Positions 11,475 to 23,818 of a DNA stretch of 64,000 nt are shown here, piece by piece (position 1 is the stretch's first letter; each line of letters opens with the position of its first letter). Source of the stretch: Isoetes taiwanensis (taxonomy: Eukaryota > Streptophyta > Lycopodiopsida > Isoetales > Isoetaceae); assembly GCA_021234155.1 (NCBI GenBank), contig JAJEKV010000235.1:372001-436000 (forward strand). The letters are read 5' to 3'. Position numbers and translations under genes: made by a program. The notes beneath the pieces are model-generated. The model was given only the letters and a program-made list of their open reading frames with translations, had not been told where the DNA came from and did no database searches.

Positions 11475-13728
11475 CTGTTTAAAAATAGCGCTCCTGCCAG
11501 AGCCCTCATTTCCAAGCAAAAGTATCTTGTGTGTGTTTCTCTGCTCAAAATATTCAGGCAACTTTGAAGCAGCATCCATGTCTCACTTAAAATGTCCATT
11601 GCCTCCGCGAGGAACTGGAAGTGATAGTAATGTGGATAAAAATTTTACCGAGGTCTGCATCAAAATGTAACATAAGGGTGGGCCCATATAACATTCATAG
11701 ACGGAATGCTCTTGCTTTAGATGTAACTTACCATTTTCCAAAGGTTCCCTTTCTTATTACTGTTATCAAATCCTTCCTCTTCATATCGCCCGTCTGAATA
11801 CAAAGTAAGGTATGTCTTTGGAGGGCATTGCGCACCTGAATACTACATGGAACTTCCTGGTGTGAGATAGTAAAGCCAAACATGGTCTACCTTTTTGGAA
11901 CTACTTCAGCCTCCGAATGTTCTTATTAACACACATGTCAACACGCATTGCTTAAAAGGTACTACAACTTGGAAGTACTGGGAGAGTGCATGTTCAGGAG
12001 CAAGATTTATCTCTTCCTTGTCATGGCAATTAAGAGAAAGACACTTAAGAGCCTAAGGGGAGGTAATTGCTTGGCTACAACAGATATTCTAGGAAGACTA
12101 TTTTAATCATATATCTAAATTTATCTAATCTATATTATGCACAAAAGGAAAATAATACGTTTGGTGTCTTTGAGAGCAGTAATTTACGTTATCATAATTA
12201 CTCAGATCATGCATAGGAGCAGCAATTGACGGATATATTTATGCCAGACAACCTAGTAGAGACTTATCTATGTCTGTCAAATAACTGCAAGCATAAGAAG
12301 AATATGATAACAATGAGCAAACAGAAAAACATTATCTTCTCTAGCTTTACATACATTCGGTTCTACTTGGCTTTCTGAATGATATGTATGATAATTTGGT
12401 TCACACAAATAAAAGTATCATAAAATATTTGAATACCTTTAGCAGATACAGTTCTGCCTTGCTGATCTCACGGTTATTAATGTAAACTTCAGTAGCACCT
12501 TTACTTGCATTTGATTTTAACTGTCCACCAACCCTTAAGCGGCAAGCAATAATTTCTGATGGCTTCTTCCCTTCCTGAATAAATGTACCCTTGGCATATT
12601 AGTTTCGAATTATGATGGTCAATACTAAGATATACACATCGCTCACCTTACCCCAAAGCCCTGAAACCTTGTCATACCAATACTTCCCAGGTTTCACTTT
12701 TCGAGGAGGATTGGGACATCCAAGTAGTTCAGCCAGCTCATGAGATGTAAGCTTTTCACCATTAACATAGATCTGCTCAGGGTGTAGTTGATTTGCTGGA
12801 CATTCTTTCTCAGACTTCATAATTTGTTGAACCTCTAAAGGACTGAGAAGTCTCTTTAATAACCGAGAGGGCTTTCCCAAGCAAGTTCTTCGCGACTCAT
12901 GTATTGGTTGTCCTATACAAGTCTCACACTTACGACCTTCTGGCATTGAACCCATAACTTGCAGAACACAATTGCTGCAGTATTTTGCATAACAAACCAA
13001 ACAAGTCTCTTTCTCTTTCATCCGGATGCCTTTCAAGCATCTGCAGCACTTGCCCTTTTCTCTTTGCTGCCCAGATACTGGACCATGTTCCCCAGATGTT
13101 GTTGGATATTCTGAAGATGTTCGCAAATTCCTAGAGTCACACTCTGGAGAGGAACAAGACGAATCATGTTGTTGACCACTTGACTGCCCTAGATCCTCAC
13201 TCACAAAAGGGGAAGAAGAAGAGGGAGGCCGACGGGGAAAATGAGGCACAAATTCTGCTACTGGCAATGGGTGTTCTATTGTTGGTCCATCGTATTCAGG
13301 TGCAATTGAGAAGTCTAAATTTTCAGGCAATGGAACACCTGGAGGCAACATACGCCTTAGTTGTTCTATACAATCTTCCATGCCTGTATTGGGCAAAGCA
13401 TAAGCTTGTGGTCTTTTTCCTGAGTTCATCTCGTTGGGCACGAAATGGCACATGGGCTACAACCAACTACACTATGAATTTCCCTTATATATCATACTGC
13501 ATGTGTGATAGGGGACATCCAACTCAAATTTGGATTTCGAGCATATAAGAAGATTTTGTTTCGTTTTCTGTTTAGACTTCGATGCGATCCTTCAATCCAA
13601 AACCCTACGCAATTACAGGTACTAACTGAAAATTTAACAGGTAACTTACCTAGATAAAAGTTTGAGCCAACTCCAAGCCAAGACGCCGTCGTGTTAGGAT
13701 TGAAGCTTGATTGCTGCTCCATAGTCAA
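11475..13728 (-). CDS. XLG: Extra-large G protein (XLG), N-terminal five exons only
   Basis: XLGs are plant noncanonical Galpha proteins working with Gbeta-gamma in immunity and development. Exon 1 (13,728-13,657; MEQQSSFNPNTT...) ends at donor GTAAGT. Exon 2 (13,463-12,651) holds LPPGVPLP, EYDGP, a Ser-rich linker and the XLG Cys-rich region (CCRCLKG, CLVCYAKYCSNC, CETC). It then reads LLSPLEVQQIMKSEKECPAN, PEQIYVNGEKL, KYWYDKVSGLWGK. Exon 3 (12,574-12,437) gives CRLRVGGQLKSNASKGATEV. Exon 4 (11,835-11,732) gives CPPKTYLTLYSDGRYEEEGF. Exon 5 (to 11,475) gives the P-loop ILLLGNEGSGRSAIFKQ, with Arg for the canonical Lys, a known kind of XLG divergence. A TGA (11,585-11,583) precedes the P-loop in frame and may lie upstream of a later acceptor. 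The rest of the Galpha domain is absent. Family call secure; gene integrity uncertain. Confidence 0.9.
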
Positions 13729-14275
13729 AATGCCGCGTGCAGTCCACGCGTGTTTCGCTTTTCTTAGAACCTCTCACTGATAACGACCTGTTATCACCCC
13801 AACCATAGAGTTCACCAAAGTTTTTTTCTAGTACGTTAGCCCAACCCAATATTCCTGGTCGCTTCTAGCTACATGCTAAGAGTCTAGACTATCTTCTATT
13901 AAGTTTTTGGCAAGTGTTCCATATTTCCACCTTTATTGCTTCTTCCCTATTGTTTTAGCCTCTCAATGATCACATTAAATAACTGCAAGTATCTGCCATG
14001 AAGGATGAGGGCATTCCTCCTCTTCCATATTAACCACATTGTTAAGCTCTAGTTCCAAAAGACAATATTTCCTCACACCTCCACATATACCGCTAGGAAA
14101 TGCTCTAGGCAGACGCCTCATTGTGAAAGTGGCTATGCATCCTTATATAGTTGGTGGGGCAAGGACTCACTTTTATAGTGGTGGTGGTCTCTCATATTTC
14201 AAACATAATAATCTCATATTTCAAACATTTCATAGTTAAATCTTCATTAATCCAAACATATTTGGATTAATGAAG
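13729..14275. other. Upstream flank of XLG, no gene seen
   Basis: This should contain the XLG promoter if the gene is expressed. No clear TATA box or other diagnostic motif was identified. A perfect 12-base inverted repeat, TTAATCCAAACA and TGTTTGGATTAA type, lies at about 14,247-14,272 (AATCCAAACATATTTGGATT). Confidence 0.4.
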
Positions 14276-14399
14276 ATTCAACCAAAATGCAGTTTCAACA
14301 GAGGAAGGAAGAGGTACAGAAAATGAAAGATGCAAGGCAGGAAGGGAAGAAAGCATTTTGGAAAGGTAATAGAGTAGTTGTGGAGGCCAATGAATAGGG

Positions 14400-15370
14400 A
14401 AATCAGAACATCAGGGTCTGCTCTTGGAATATAAACGGACTGGATGCATTAAAGGCTGGTACAATGCAGAACTTAAGAATTGGGATGTTATTTTCTTCTT
14501 AAGAACTCATGAACATGAGGAAAGTTGTGTTCTGGAGATTCTAGAATTTATAGTCATATGTAAAACGTGGCAGATAAAAGGATGGAGGTACAAAGGCTGC
14601 GGGGGGATTGCATGTTATATTCGGAAGGAATTTGAGCATTGTATTAGAGCAGTAGACAATGGATGGCAGGTTGGACAAGGAAAATAGAGGATGACTATGA
14701 ATATGTTACACTGCAAGGTAGTCATTTATTAAACCTGCGTGGCGGTCTAGGTTTTGTGATATATAATGGTATATCCAAATATCCATTATCAGGTGGAGTT
14801 ACATCTAGAGGGGCTCAAAACAGGGGATCCAGTGTGGTAGATTATCTGCGTGCAGCAGAGCATATGACAGGAAGGATAGTAGATTTTAAAGTACAAGATT
14901 GTCCAAAATCTGACCACTTACCATTGATTTTAAACACGTCATTACAGGAGGTGCAGAAAGAGGTGATGTCAACCCGTATTCTTTTCGGCTACAACAAAGC
15001 TAGTCAATATGCTGAAATTTGCGAGGAGAAAAACAGCAAGGTAGAATGGCCCACTAAAGCAGCAGATCTAAACAGTCGGCTCACCTCCTTGTTGATTAAA
15101 AGTGCGAAAGAATGTTTCGTATCTGTCAGAAAGGCCAAGGGCCTGCTATGCAATAAATGGTATGACGAGGAATGTAAGAGCTAGAGGCTTAAGTATAAAC
15201 AGGCACAAAAGCATGAAATGGGGGCTATAATGAAAATTTATAGGAAAACAGTTAGACGAAAAAGGCGTAAATATGAGGAGGACAAACAGGTTGCATTTGT
15301 GAAGAATATGATTGTAGAACCTCGAAAGTTTTGGGGGAATCTCAAAAGCAAAAGGGCCCAAACAAAAATT
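14400..15370 (+). pseudogene. LINE-C endonuclease and linker
   Basis: The AP-endonuclease-like domain reads VCSWNINGL, a degraded FLRTHEHEES block, GCGGIACYIRKEF (about 14,596), then after a frameshift GSSVVDYLRAAEHMTG (about 14,826) and CPKSDHLPLIL, the DH motif of the fold. The GDFN block is lost. The linker holds SVRKAKGLLCNKWYDEECKS (about 15,124) and, after a stop at 15,182, a basic stretch KRRKYEEDKQ to RKFWGNLKSKRAQ. The same order in LINE-A supports the assignment. Confidence 0.85.
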
Positions 15371-15546
15371 TAAGTGGACGCTGACTTGTTAGTTGAACAT
15401 GTCACTAAACTGTATCACTTACAAGGGCAAGATGGGAGGATGCCAGGAGGAAATGTATATGGAAATTCACGGAAAAGGAGATAGAAGAGGGTATAAGCCG
15501 ACTAGCCAATGGGAAAGCCATAGATGTTGGGGGCCTTTCTGCTGAA

Positions 15547-16560
15547 ATGATTAAATGGGCTGGGCCACAGACGCTGAAAGTTATTACCCAAATGTTTAAC
15601 GCTGCTGTTCAGGAAGGCCTCCCACCAGCGTGGAAAATAAACAGAGTGACACCTATTCACAAAGCGGGAGATATGGGGAACCCAGGTAACTACAGAATGG
15701 TAATGGTAGGAAGTCTTTTTGCAAAATTGTTTGCCACAATTCTGGAAAGAAAAATCAGCTCATGGACGGAAAAAAAAGGGGTTAGGTCAGAAATACAAGC
15801 AGGGTTTAGACCTAAAAAATCTACGATCGATCACTTGGTAATTTTTCGAACGGATTCGGTAAAGAAGACGAAGAAACCGCTGTTTGCATTGTTTGTTGAT
15901 TTTTCAAAAGCTTTTGATACAGTAAAACGAGAGCACTTGTGGATAAGGATGGAAATGCTTAACGTCCCAGTGGACATTAGGAATGCAGTAGCTCTACTTT
16001 ACCAGAAGGTGGTGGTAAAATTATCCTTCCCGTTTCCCCAACATTACGGAATTGACTCTAATATAGGTGTGAAGCAGGGGTGCCCTTTATCCCCCACATT
16101 GTTTGGTCTGTTTATTGATCAATTGGATGAATGGATAATCTTGCATGGCCGGGAGGGAACACTTTTACATGAGCAGGTTATACGATTACTGATACATGCG
16201 AATGATGTAGTGATGTTTTCGAGAACTGCCCATGAATTACAGAAGCATCTTGATGCGCTTCTCAGTTTTTGCGACATTATGGATATGAGAGTCAATCTGG
16301 AGAAGACAAAGATTATGATATTTGGACAAAAGAAACAGATCACTATACCTTCCTGTATGGCAGAAAACATGTGGAAATCACACCTTCTTATAAGTATTTG
16401 AGCTTGCTGGCGCACACTGATTATAAGTGGAATTTAGCAGTAGATCAGAGAATAGATGGGGGTTTAAGGGCTTTATTTGACATGCAGAGGCGGTGCAAGA
16501 AGGTAGGTCTTATAAGTTTTACCTTATGGAGCACTAGTGCACCCAGTCGTCTTGTATGGC
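15547..16560 (+). pseudogene. LINE-C reverse transcriptase
   Basis: An open frame of 284 codons carries the RT: KINRVTPIHKAGDMGNPGNY (about 15,637), GSLFAKLFATILERK, IQAGFRPKKSTIDHL, FALFVDFSKAFDTV, SNIGVKQGCPLSPTLFG and, in place of YxDD, IHANDVV near 16,192. Loss of the first catalytic Asp (A-N-D) predicts an inactive enzyme. The thumb continues in a second frame from 16,269 (VEITPSYKYLSLL, GGLRALFDMQRRCKK). A frameshift near 16,510 leads into VLYGCEIWGPGLA-like sequence. Confidence 0.92.
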
Positions 16561-17390
16561 TGTGAAATTTGGGGACCTGGTTTAGCCCTCGATAGGTGGA
16601 AAAGGCTGGAAAAAATCCAAAAAAAAAAATTATAATTACCGAACTTGGAGTAACGTTACAAACACCAGTCGTGATGATGCTTGCAGAAACAGGGCTTATG
16701 CCACGTAAAGTGGAAGCTTTATATCAGACAATTGTATATGTTATGAAAGTGTGGACAATCAAAAGGGAGGGATTACCAGGACTTGCCATGGACAGTAGGT
16801 GCACAAAGGTTGGTATGTTGATTTTTTAAAATGGCTATGCAAATGGGGTATTAGTTTTGATCAGATCCCAACTAGCTCTAAACATGTGAAGGTTTGTGTA
16901 TCAAAAAGCATGAGAGATATTGTGGCAGGATGTTGGTTCCAAATCTATGTCTTACAAGGCATTGTTTAATCTTTCATTAAGGGAAGCACCTTATCTGAAT
17001 CAGGTAAGCTCTGCATTCAAGCGACAGTCAATTAGTAGAATGAGACTCAGTTCACATCATTTGGGGGTTGAAGTAGGGAGATGGGGGAATATTCCGCGAG
17101 ACTTTAGATTGTGCAAAGCATGTGACAAGGAGATCGTGGAGGATGGGGAACACTTTTTGATACACTACCGGGCATATTATGATCTTAGGGTCAAGTACGG
17201 CATTGAGGGTATTGCTTTGGAGGAGTTAATTACAAAAGTAACTGCATCAGCAATAGGAAACTTCATTGTTACGACACTTTTGAGAAGGGAGAACTTTATA
17301 TTACATTACAAGACACTTTTATCTGATTATGAACTTGGCATGAGGGAGATAGCTAATGATTCTCAAGCAGATAAGGGCATTACTTAGCTA
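16560..17390 (+). pseudogene. LINE-C C-terminal zinc-knuckle domain
   Basis: The region reads LAETGLMPRKVEALYQ (about 16,680), a frameshift, then AFKRQSISRMRLSSHHLG and VEVGRWGNIPRDFRLCKACD, EIVEDGEHFLIHYRAYYDLR. In most copies the knuckle is CxxC...H....C; here the last Cys is Tyr (HYRAYY). The acidic tail ends at 17,387 about 45 bp before the 3' stem-loop. Such a domain is probably involved in RNA or target binding, by analogy with other LINE ORF2s. Confidence 0.85.
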
Positions 17391-17465
17391 GGGCACGATA
17401 TTGAATTCTATGTTGTTTTGGATGCGTCTCATAGATCCTGATGGTCTAGTAGACGGAATTAATAA

Positions 17466-17590
17466 TCTCTCTCTCTCTCTCCCTCCCTCCCTCCCTCCCT
17501 CCCAACCAAGTAATGTAGTGTGGTGTGTGGTCACATGTCCAGTTGGATGCTGCCTAGTGGCGTGACGTTAAAATACTATCTATCTATCTA

Positions 17591-17651
<61 letters not shown>

Positions 17652-18670
17652 TTTGTCACACACACACACACACACACACACACGCTTTGGCCTTCTCCTT
17701 GAGCGCTTTTAACTTCCCTCCTTTGTTCAACTTTTTTAGTTGTTGGTTTTTTCTTGGATAGTGGGGTTCGTGGGTGTTTATTTTTGGTTTGGCTTTTTCC
17801 TAGTTGTGGCATCTTAACTATTCTTTGCTTTTATGCCCTTGTCTTTTCCGTTCTCTATTCGACCCTTGCCTATATATCTCAGCATGTTCCTTTGCCGTGT
17901 TTATCCTTTGTTTGGCACCTGTGCTCTTCATCCTCTTGCTATTCTAGTTTTGTTCGATGGCTTCTTAGAAGAGGTGGAGCTTCTGTTTTGTGCTTCTCTT
18001 CATTAGTTCATTATGTCTTTCTCTCTTGGCCTTGTCTTTGGTCTCTTCTGCTCTCTTGAAGGTACGTTATGTTTGTTTATTTTCTTTGTATATGATGTTT
18101 ACCTTTGCTTGTGTGCCTTTGCCATTTTGTTTACTCTCTGTTTTGTTTCTCCTTTCTTTATTTGTGGTCTATTTTATGGAGCGCCTCATAAGATTGTTAC
18201 TAGTATTAAGAGCAGCCCCTATGTAGATTACCTACGAGAATGCAAATTAATCATCTAGTTTCTTTATGAGCTATAAAAATGCTTCAGATGATTGAGAGAG
18301 AATTTATTGTCTATGATCTGATCTGGTCACATGCATATGATTGTGGTTTTACATTTTTCATTTGGACATGGATAACAACTGGGCAGTTCCCAGGTCTAGT
18401 TACTATCTTTATACTAACTTAAGCTCCTGGATGGTCTGCAGGTACATGCTCTTGCCCTTGAATAAAGTTTATAAAATTTACTTCTAAATGCATGGATTTA
18501 TGGTGAGATTTATCCTAAAGAAGCTTTGCTAAATGCATTCAGATAAAATTATAAGATGTGATAGTATATCAATTCATATGTCATAAGAATCAAGTTGGAT
18601 ATTGTTCATAATGAATATGTGGAGTAATTGTTGTGAACATTTTATGAATTTATATGGCTGTCCTTTTATG

Positions 18671-18728
<58 letters not shown>

Positions 18729-18804
18729 TCACTCTCTAAATTGGTCATGAACTCTACTTTACAATAGGCTTATTATCTGAATGCATGAATCTCTGTAAAG
18801 TGCA
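17466..18804. repeat. Microsatellites and gene-free T-rich stretch
   Basis: The LINE-C tail is (TC)n then (CCCT)n (17,466-17,502). Two (CA)n tracts follow (17,593-17,648 and about 17,660-17,684), with ATCT repeats just before. Another (AC)n tract with ACTC repeats lies at 18,678-18,735. From 17,700 to 18,260 the plus strand is T-rich with Cys/Phe/Leu-rich open frames that look like composition artefacts. No gene is seen. Confidence 0.85.
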
Positions 18805-19228
18805 GGATGCGGCTGAGCTTTCACAAACTCGAGGTAGAGGTTGGTCGTTGGTCGAAGATGGCACATGAATTGAGATGTTGTAAGATCTGTGGAGCTCATA
18901 AAATTGAAGACGAGGAGCATGTTATACAACTATGCTCAGCATAAGAGTATATCCAATCAAATTTTGGCATAAAGGTAGCGACATTTCTTTGAGCTTCCAC
19001 CCATCACTATTGGAAACTATTTTATAGAGGCTATGCAATTGAGAGGAACTAACATTCTAAACATAAAGTTATACATTGGAACCAATGAGGTTGAAGAAGA
19101 GGGAACTACTATGTTCTTGCCTGACGTTATATTAGATGAATTGGTGTATACCACAGATTGTTCATTTCGAAAGCTTTTAGACTTGATGGTCTTATAGACG
19201 TGTTAATACATATTTCATTTCATTTCTC
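18805..19228 (+). mobile_element. LINE fragment D, zinc knuckle to 3' tail
   Basis: A 5'-truncated copy starting at MRLSFHKLEVEVGRWSKMAH. It has KICGAHKIEDEEHVIQLCSA (knuckle complete), then a frame-shifted acidic C-terminus. The 3' end is the family stem-loop AGACT-TGAT-GGTCT (19,179-19,192), ATAGACGTGTTAATA, TTTCATTTCATTTC and CTCTC. It is cut off earlier in the coding region than fragment 2 and later than LINE-B. Confidence 0.9.
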
Positions 19229-19784
19229 TCTCCCTATCTGTAGCGAATGCAATTGTAAGAGGTGCCATACTTCGTTAGGTAGCGAAGTTGAAGGGTACCT
19301 CTTTGTATGTCGACTATGACCTTAAGATCTACGACAAAAATTACATCAATGAGAGTTTGCAGGTGTGAGGGACATATGCCAAACTGGTAGATTTGTGATA
19401 CTGGTGCATGTCAGGGTTTAAAATTTTCCTCCACCCAACCATACTATGATAGACATTGTGCAGAATACATTGTGCAGAATACACAACCCTCAGGGTACTG
19501 CTGAAATGCTGGGGCAATTGCTATTGCTGCTACGACCCCTAAGTGTGCTATTGATGCCAGTGCACCTACTGTTGTTGTCACAAACCCCCCAGGCTACTAT
19601 TGATGCAAGGCTCTATTGATATATATGGATAGAGCTGTAAAATACATGTGGTGCTCCCTTTCTCATCTTGCCATTTCCCACATGTCGACTCAAACTTCTA
19701 CCACATGCATTCAGATGCGGATAGATTGGACCCTTATATCAATCTATTTGATGGCATTTAGCAGCACAAACAATTAGGCCACAT
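19229..19784. other. No gene recognised
   Basis: A block of 555 bp between two LINE remnants. Short Cys-containing translations occur but no domain or repeat boundary can be supported. Confidence 0.4.
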
Positions 19785-21200
19785 TATGCTATTAGGAGAT
19801 GTCAATGTATGCACAACTACAACTCAATTCAAAAAGTCCAACCCATTGCCTGAGGATATGTTGTAGCTCCAACATGTAGAGGACCTTTGTCTGTGCACAT
19901 CAGTTGAGCAGGATATCATGTCACATGCTTTAAAAGGCAGTTGCTTTAGAGGTGCGATGCCTTCGACTTGATTATTTGAAATGGCCCCACATAATGACGA
20001 TCTTTCTCCTCATACACTTGTCAAAAGAATTAGGGTGGGGGGTCCAATGTAGTGGATTATGCGCGCAAGCAAGATCTACATCTCCTCACACATGTACATG
20101 TGGGCACACAGAGTAAAGACAAGAAGGCTGATCCGGATCACCAACCCCAGTTCGTGACAATAAATTGACAACTAGTAAGGCTCTAGTGTCAGGCCACCTC
20201 TTGGATGCCTCAAGTTTTTTTGAATTATGATAAAGAAGAAGGTTATGCTCAATGCTAAGACACGTGAGATACCAAGAGACTTGTAGCTTTAGAACAACAA
20301 TCTGCCAGGCTTGTTACTGTACTTCTGAGTACGCTGTAGAGACAAGTTTTGGGAGACGACGCACTAGTAAACCATCACGCACATCCACCTTTCCTTGCAA
20401 CATATGGTTTGATGATGAATGCAAACAATAGCTCAGACTGCTAATTGATCTCACTCTATGCCCTCAAGCAATCAGATAGTATAGAGCTTTCATCAAAGGC
20501 AAGAAGGCACATTACGTTGAACATTGATGGAGAATGCTTTACCTTCCTGACTGCCAACTCAAGATATTATGAAGGAAAATATTACACAAGTCTATACAGC
20601 CTCTTGACAACATCTCTTGATACAGTACTTGATGCAACTCTATGATCCTAATACGGTCTAGAATTCTGTGCTAGCACAAGTTGCCCCTCAGAGACTATAA
20701 CGGAGGTAGAAGGCACTCATGGTTTGCAACAATTCTCAAATGACAAGGCAGCTAATATCAACACGAACTAGAACTATTGAAGAGGGCTGGATCTCAATTG
20801 TCTCAGTTCTGACTAGTTTGTTCCATAGAGATCTCCAGGAAGGCTTCCGCATGCATTAAACTGCCAACAACATCCAATATCCACAGGAGCTACAAAATGC
20901 AGTATATAGGTTATATGAGATAGTCACAGCTCAAATGCATCCATCATGCCATCCTATCAACAATAGTGTAGGAGTGCGACATGGATGTCCACTATCTCCC
21001 ATGCTATATGGATTGTATATTGATCCACTAGAGGAATGGTTGGTCCAACATGGGTTTTTTTTTTTTTTTTGGGGCTCGCTTTCGCTAATTACATCAATAG
21101 GCGTTGATATATGCAAATGATGTAGACATTTTAGCCAACACCCCAGCAAGTATGATGCAGGCATTTGATGGCTTATGTTGGTACGAGATTGTTCAAGTAG
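19785..21200 (+). mobile_element. LINE fragment E, old and heavily decayed
   Basis: Motifs appear in correct LINE order but in broken frames: endonuclease GDVNVCTTTTQFKK (about 19,797, GDFN-like), SNVVDYARKQDLHLL (about 20,049) with DHQPQFV, linker PCNIWFDDECKQ (about 20,396), and RT VGVRHGCPLSPMLYGLYID (20,960-21,020) then IYANDVDILANTPASMMQ (about 21,107). A (T)16 run at 21,056 interrupts the RT between these two motifs. More diverged than LINE A-C, so probably an older insertion. Confidence 0.8.
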
Positions 21201-22330
21201 GGAAGGTTCCGGGTTTTTTTTTTTTTTTAATAAGTCATGCTGGTAAGCATTCAAAAGTGGATCTTTATTTCAAATTTCAATTTGAGCCATACAATGTACT
21301 TTTGCTGGAAATGGTCATGTTAATTTTTCGAAGGCTAAAAATAGGCCGTATTTTTCAGTCGACCATAATTAATACAATTGGCGTAATAAATACGGGGGGA
21401 ATATTTAATATACACAGTGTATTTAGGGCACTGGACATATTTATGACACGTACAATTTATGGAGTTCTAATTGTGACATGCACAATTACCGAGACGATTA
21501 TTTGCTGTCCATGCGCCTGCTTCTATTAATGGCATTAACCCTATATAACCAGTGCTAATTTCTTCGATCTAGCTCAAAAACTTTGCGAGCACCTACCTGA
21601 CTTCATGAGCGTCCACCCGATCCAGATATTGCAAGTCCTTGCCCGATCCAAGTCCTGATAGTGCCATGAAAAAGTTCTCGAAAACGTATGTTTTTTCATT
21701 TTTTTTTAGCTTCAACTTAGCTTGTAATTGTATATTTGAGCTCAGAGGGATCGATATGGCGATCTTTCTATATATCGATGCTTCATGAGCAATTTTACCA
21801 GCTCATAATAATTGCGGCGATGATTCTTCTAACTTAGGCCAATCAAATTTCTAAGTTTATTGAAACCCATAGTGATCCTTAATCTCAAACCATCTGTTGC
21901 AGTGTAATGCATAGCTCTAGTATGTATAACTAGAGCACAATTCTGCGTACTAAAGTTATGTCTTACATCGGCAACAGGTAGCCGAAGTCTCAACAGGACG
22001 ACATTATCTTTACTTAGCGGCATCTCTAAGAGCTTGTTCTTGTACTAATGCGCGGGTTGTTTTGGTCAACCAATTTGATTTTTTTTTATTAAGTCACGAT
22101 GGTAAGTATTCAAAAGTGGATCATCATTTTAAATTTGAATTTGGGGCATGCCACGTACACTTTTTGGAAATGGTCACCTTAATTTTTGGAGCAAAAATTG
22201 CCCCTATTTTTTCAGCCAACCATTATTAATACAACCAGTGTAATAAATAAGGCAGCAGTATTTATCGCACATGACATATTTAGAGCGCCAGCCATATTGT
22301 GTGCTAGTACATCAGATAGTAAACAAGTCG
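21201..22330. repeat. Direct repeat pair R3 with poly-T starts
   Basis: Two direct copies of about 230 bp lie at 21,215-21,450 and 22,077-22,310. Each starts with a T run and AATAAGTCA/ATTAAGTCA, then GGTAAG.ATTCAAAAGTGGATC, GGAAATGGTCA, CAGTC/CAGCC..CCATTATTAATACAA and GTAATAAATA. They are about 75 percent alike. The 630 bp between them has no recognisable gene. They could be LTR-like ends of a small element or two insertions of one repeat. Confidence 0.6.
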
Positions 22331-23010
22331 AGGACATGGGCACATCTTCATGTATGTATCCAACTTATGCAATCCAATTATGCTTTCACATAATATACTA
22401 ATAATTAGTGTATGGAATGATCTACAAAAGGAATGTCAAATTGTTCAACCAGTTGAAGTAGATCTTCAACCAGCTGATATAGAAGAAACAAATTTAAGTT
22501 CCCAATATGTTGGCACGGGGACTGATCCAAGGTCCAATACTATGCTTCTTGGGTTTTGGAAAATGGTTGAGAAAGTGGATAATTCAGATACTCGAGACAA
22601 TCTGCTAAATCTACTTGCAGTCTAAGGTTTATTACATATTCCTTAGGGGAGACCACGAGTACCAGAAGTACATGTACAGCCAATAGGGTGGACCGGCCTT
22701 CCAATAGCTAGAGAATGTCCAACAACAAGTGCTACTGCTGAAGCACATGTAAACCCTCAAAACCATTTGAAGAAAGGCTAGCATGATGCAATAATAATGA
22801 GATACCAAGTTCCAGATGATATAATGATCATGTCTGCTCCTTAAGTTATTAATTATATGCACCGTAGCTTTTACTTCGGAAATATAATTGTGTACCTTTT
22901 GCACTATCGTGTCTTCAATTTGAACTTCAACATGTTTCATGCATTTTTTTTACAAACGAGATAGTTCACCCAGTGAATGGAAATTGATTTCCATATATCC
23001 AGTATATAAA
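22331..23010. other. No gene recognised
   Basis: An open frame at 22,350-22,625 (plus) reads WNDLQKECQIVQPVEVDLQP and is acidic and Asn/Asp-rich. No domain is recognised and no partner exon is evident. It may be host exon or TE remnant. Confidence 0.25.
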
Positions 23011-23520
23011 TTAAAAAGGTAACACACTACAAACTTGTGCAAATTCAAAGACACCATCTAATCCATGGCACATTTCAGGCAGACTTCCTAACAACATCTC
23101 ATGCACAATATCAGACAATGCAAAAGCTGCACTAGCACTTTTAACCATGTGATTTATCTTTTTAATGGGGAATTTAGCTCCAATAACAGACTCTAATGGT
23201 ACCAATACTTCTCTATCCTCCAACAACTTATATTTGTTATGACAACCTAGCAATTTCAGATAACAATAAGTTGATATGGCTGTGTCACCTGCACGATGCT
23301 CATTCTTGTGAGCATCAATGACATTTCCATCCAACACATGCTTCTCTCTAGTGCAAACAAGAACATAGTATGGCACATCTTCCTCATTACTAAGAAGAGC
23401 AAAAGAAGCAAAATTATCACCAAACTATATGACATCATGTAGTTCCTCTATCTCATTTGCAAACATTGCAGTTTCTAAATTCTGCACCTTCAGCATGTGC
23501 ACATGGGACGAGCTTCTTCA
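23011..23520 (-). other. Unrecognised coding-like stretch
   Basis: The minus strand reads NEIEELHDVI, a stop, FGDNFASFALLSNEEDVPYY, VLVCTREKHVLDGNVI, AGDTAISTYCYLKLLG, YKLLEDREVLVPLESVIGAK. Two overlapping frames contribute, and an in-frame stop lies near 23,427. The pattern (membrane-free, globular, PYYVLVC near the start, REVLVPLESV near the end) resembles host or TE accessory protein sequence, but I cannot name the family. The broken frame suggests a pseudogene. Confidence 0.3.
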
Positions 23521-23818
23521 ATGTCTACTTTCTACAGTGTTGAATAGACTCGCATGGCATCGGAAGAACAAGATAATAGTCTAGCCATCAATAAGGTTGG
23601 GTCCTCTAGACTTATGCAAGATACACAATGTTTGAACATCAGGAAGGGGTTACACATCAAATGGTTTTGACCTGTCAATCTCAGACTCCTTCACTTCCCA
23701 ATACACTCTCCAAGCTTGAGATTTCTTGTTTCTCAAAACAACAAGCATCTTTATTTCAATCCCATGCTCTCTTCTTTGCTCACTTGCATGAGTTGCTTGG
23801 CCTTGGCAGCCTCTCCAT

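Larger units (their letters stand above)
14276..17465 (+). mobile_element. LINE-C, near-complete ORF2 and 3' end
   Basis: The most complete LINE of the window. It starts in the C-terminal end of ORF1 (EVQKMKDARQEGKKAFWKG at 14,310), which stops at about 14,396. ORF2 follows within about 10 bp (VCSWNINGLDALK near 14,417). Then come endonuclease, linker, RT, C-terminal knuckle domain and the standard 3' end: stem-loop AGATCC-TGAT-GGTCT (17,433-17,447), AGACGGAATTAATAAT and a (TC)n tail. The TTTCA repeats of other copies are missing here. Numerous stops and frameshifts make it inactive. Confidence 0.93.

Noticed and set aside
17754-18258. Overlapping Cys/Leu/Phe-rich frames as membrane proteins
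   Set aside because: Several frames overlap on the same strand in T-rich DNA; hydrophobicity follows composition.
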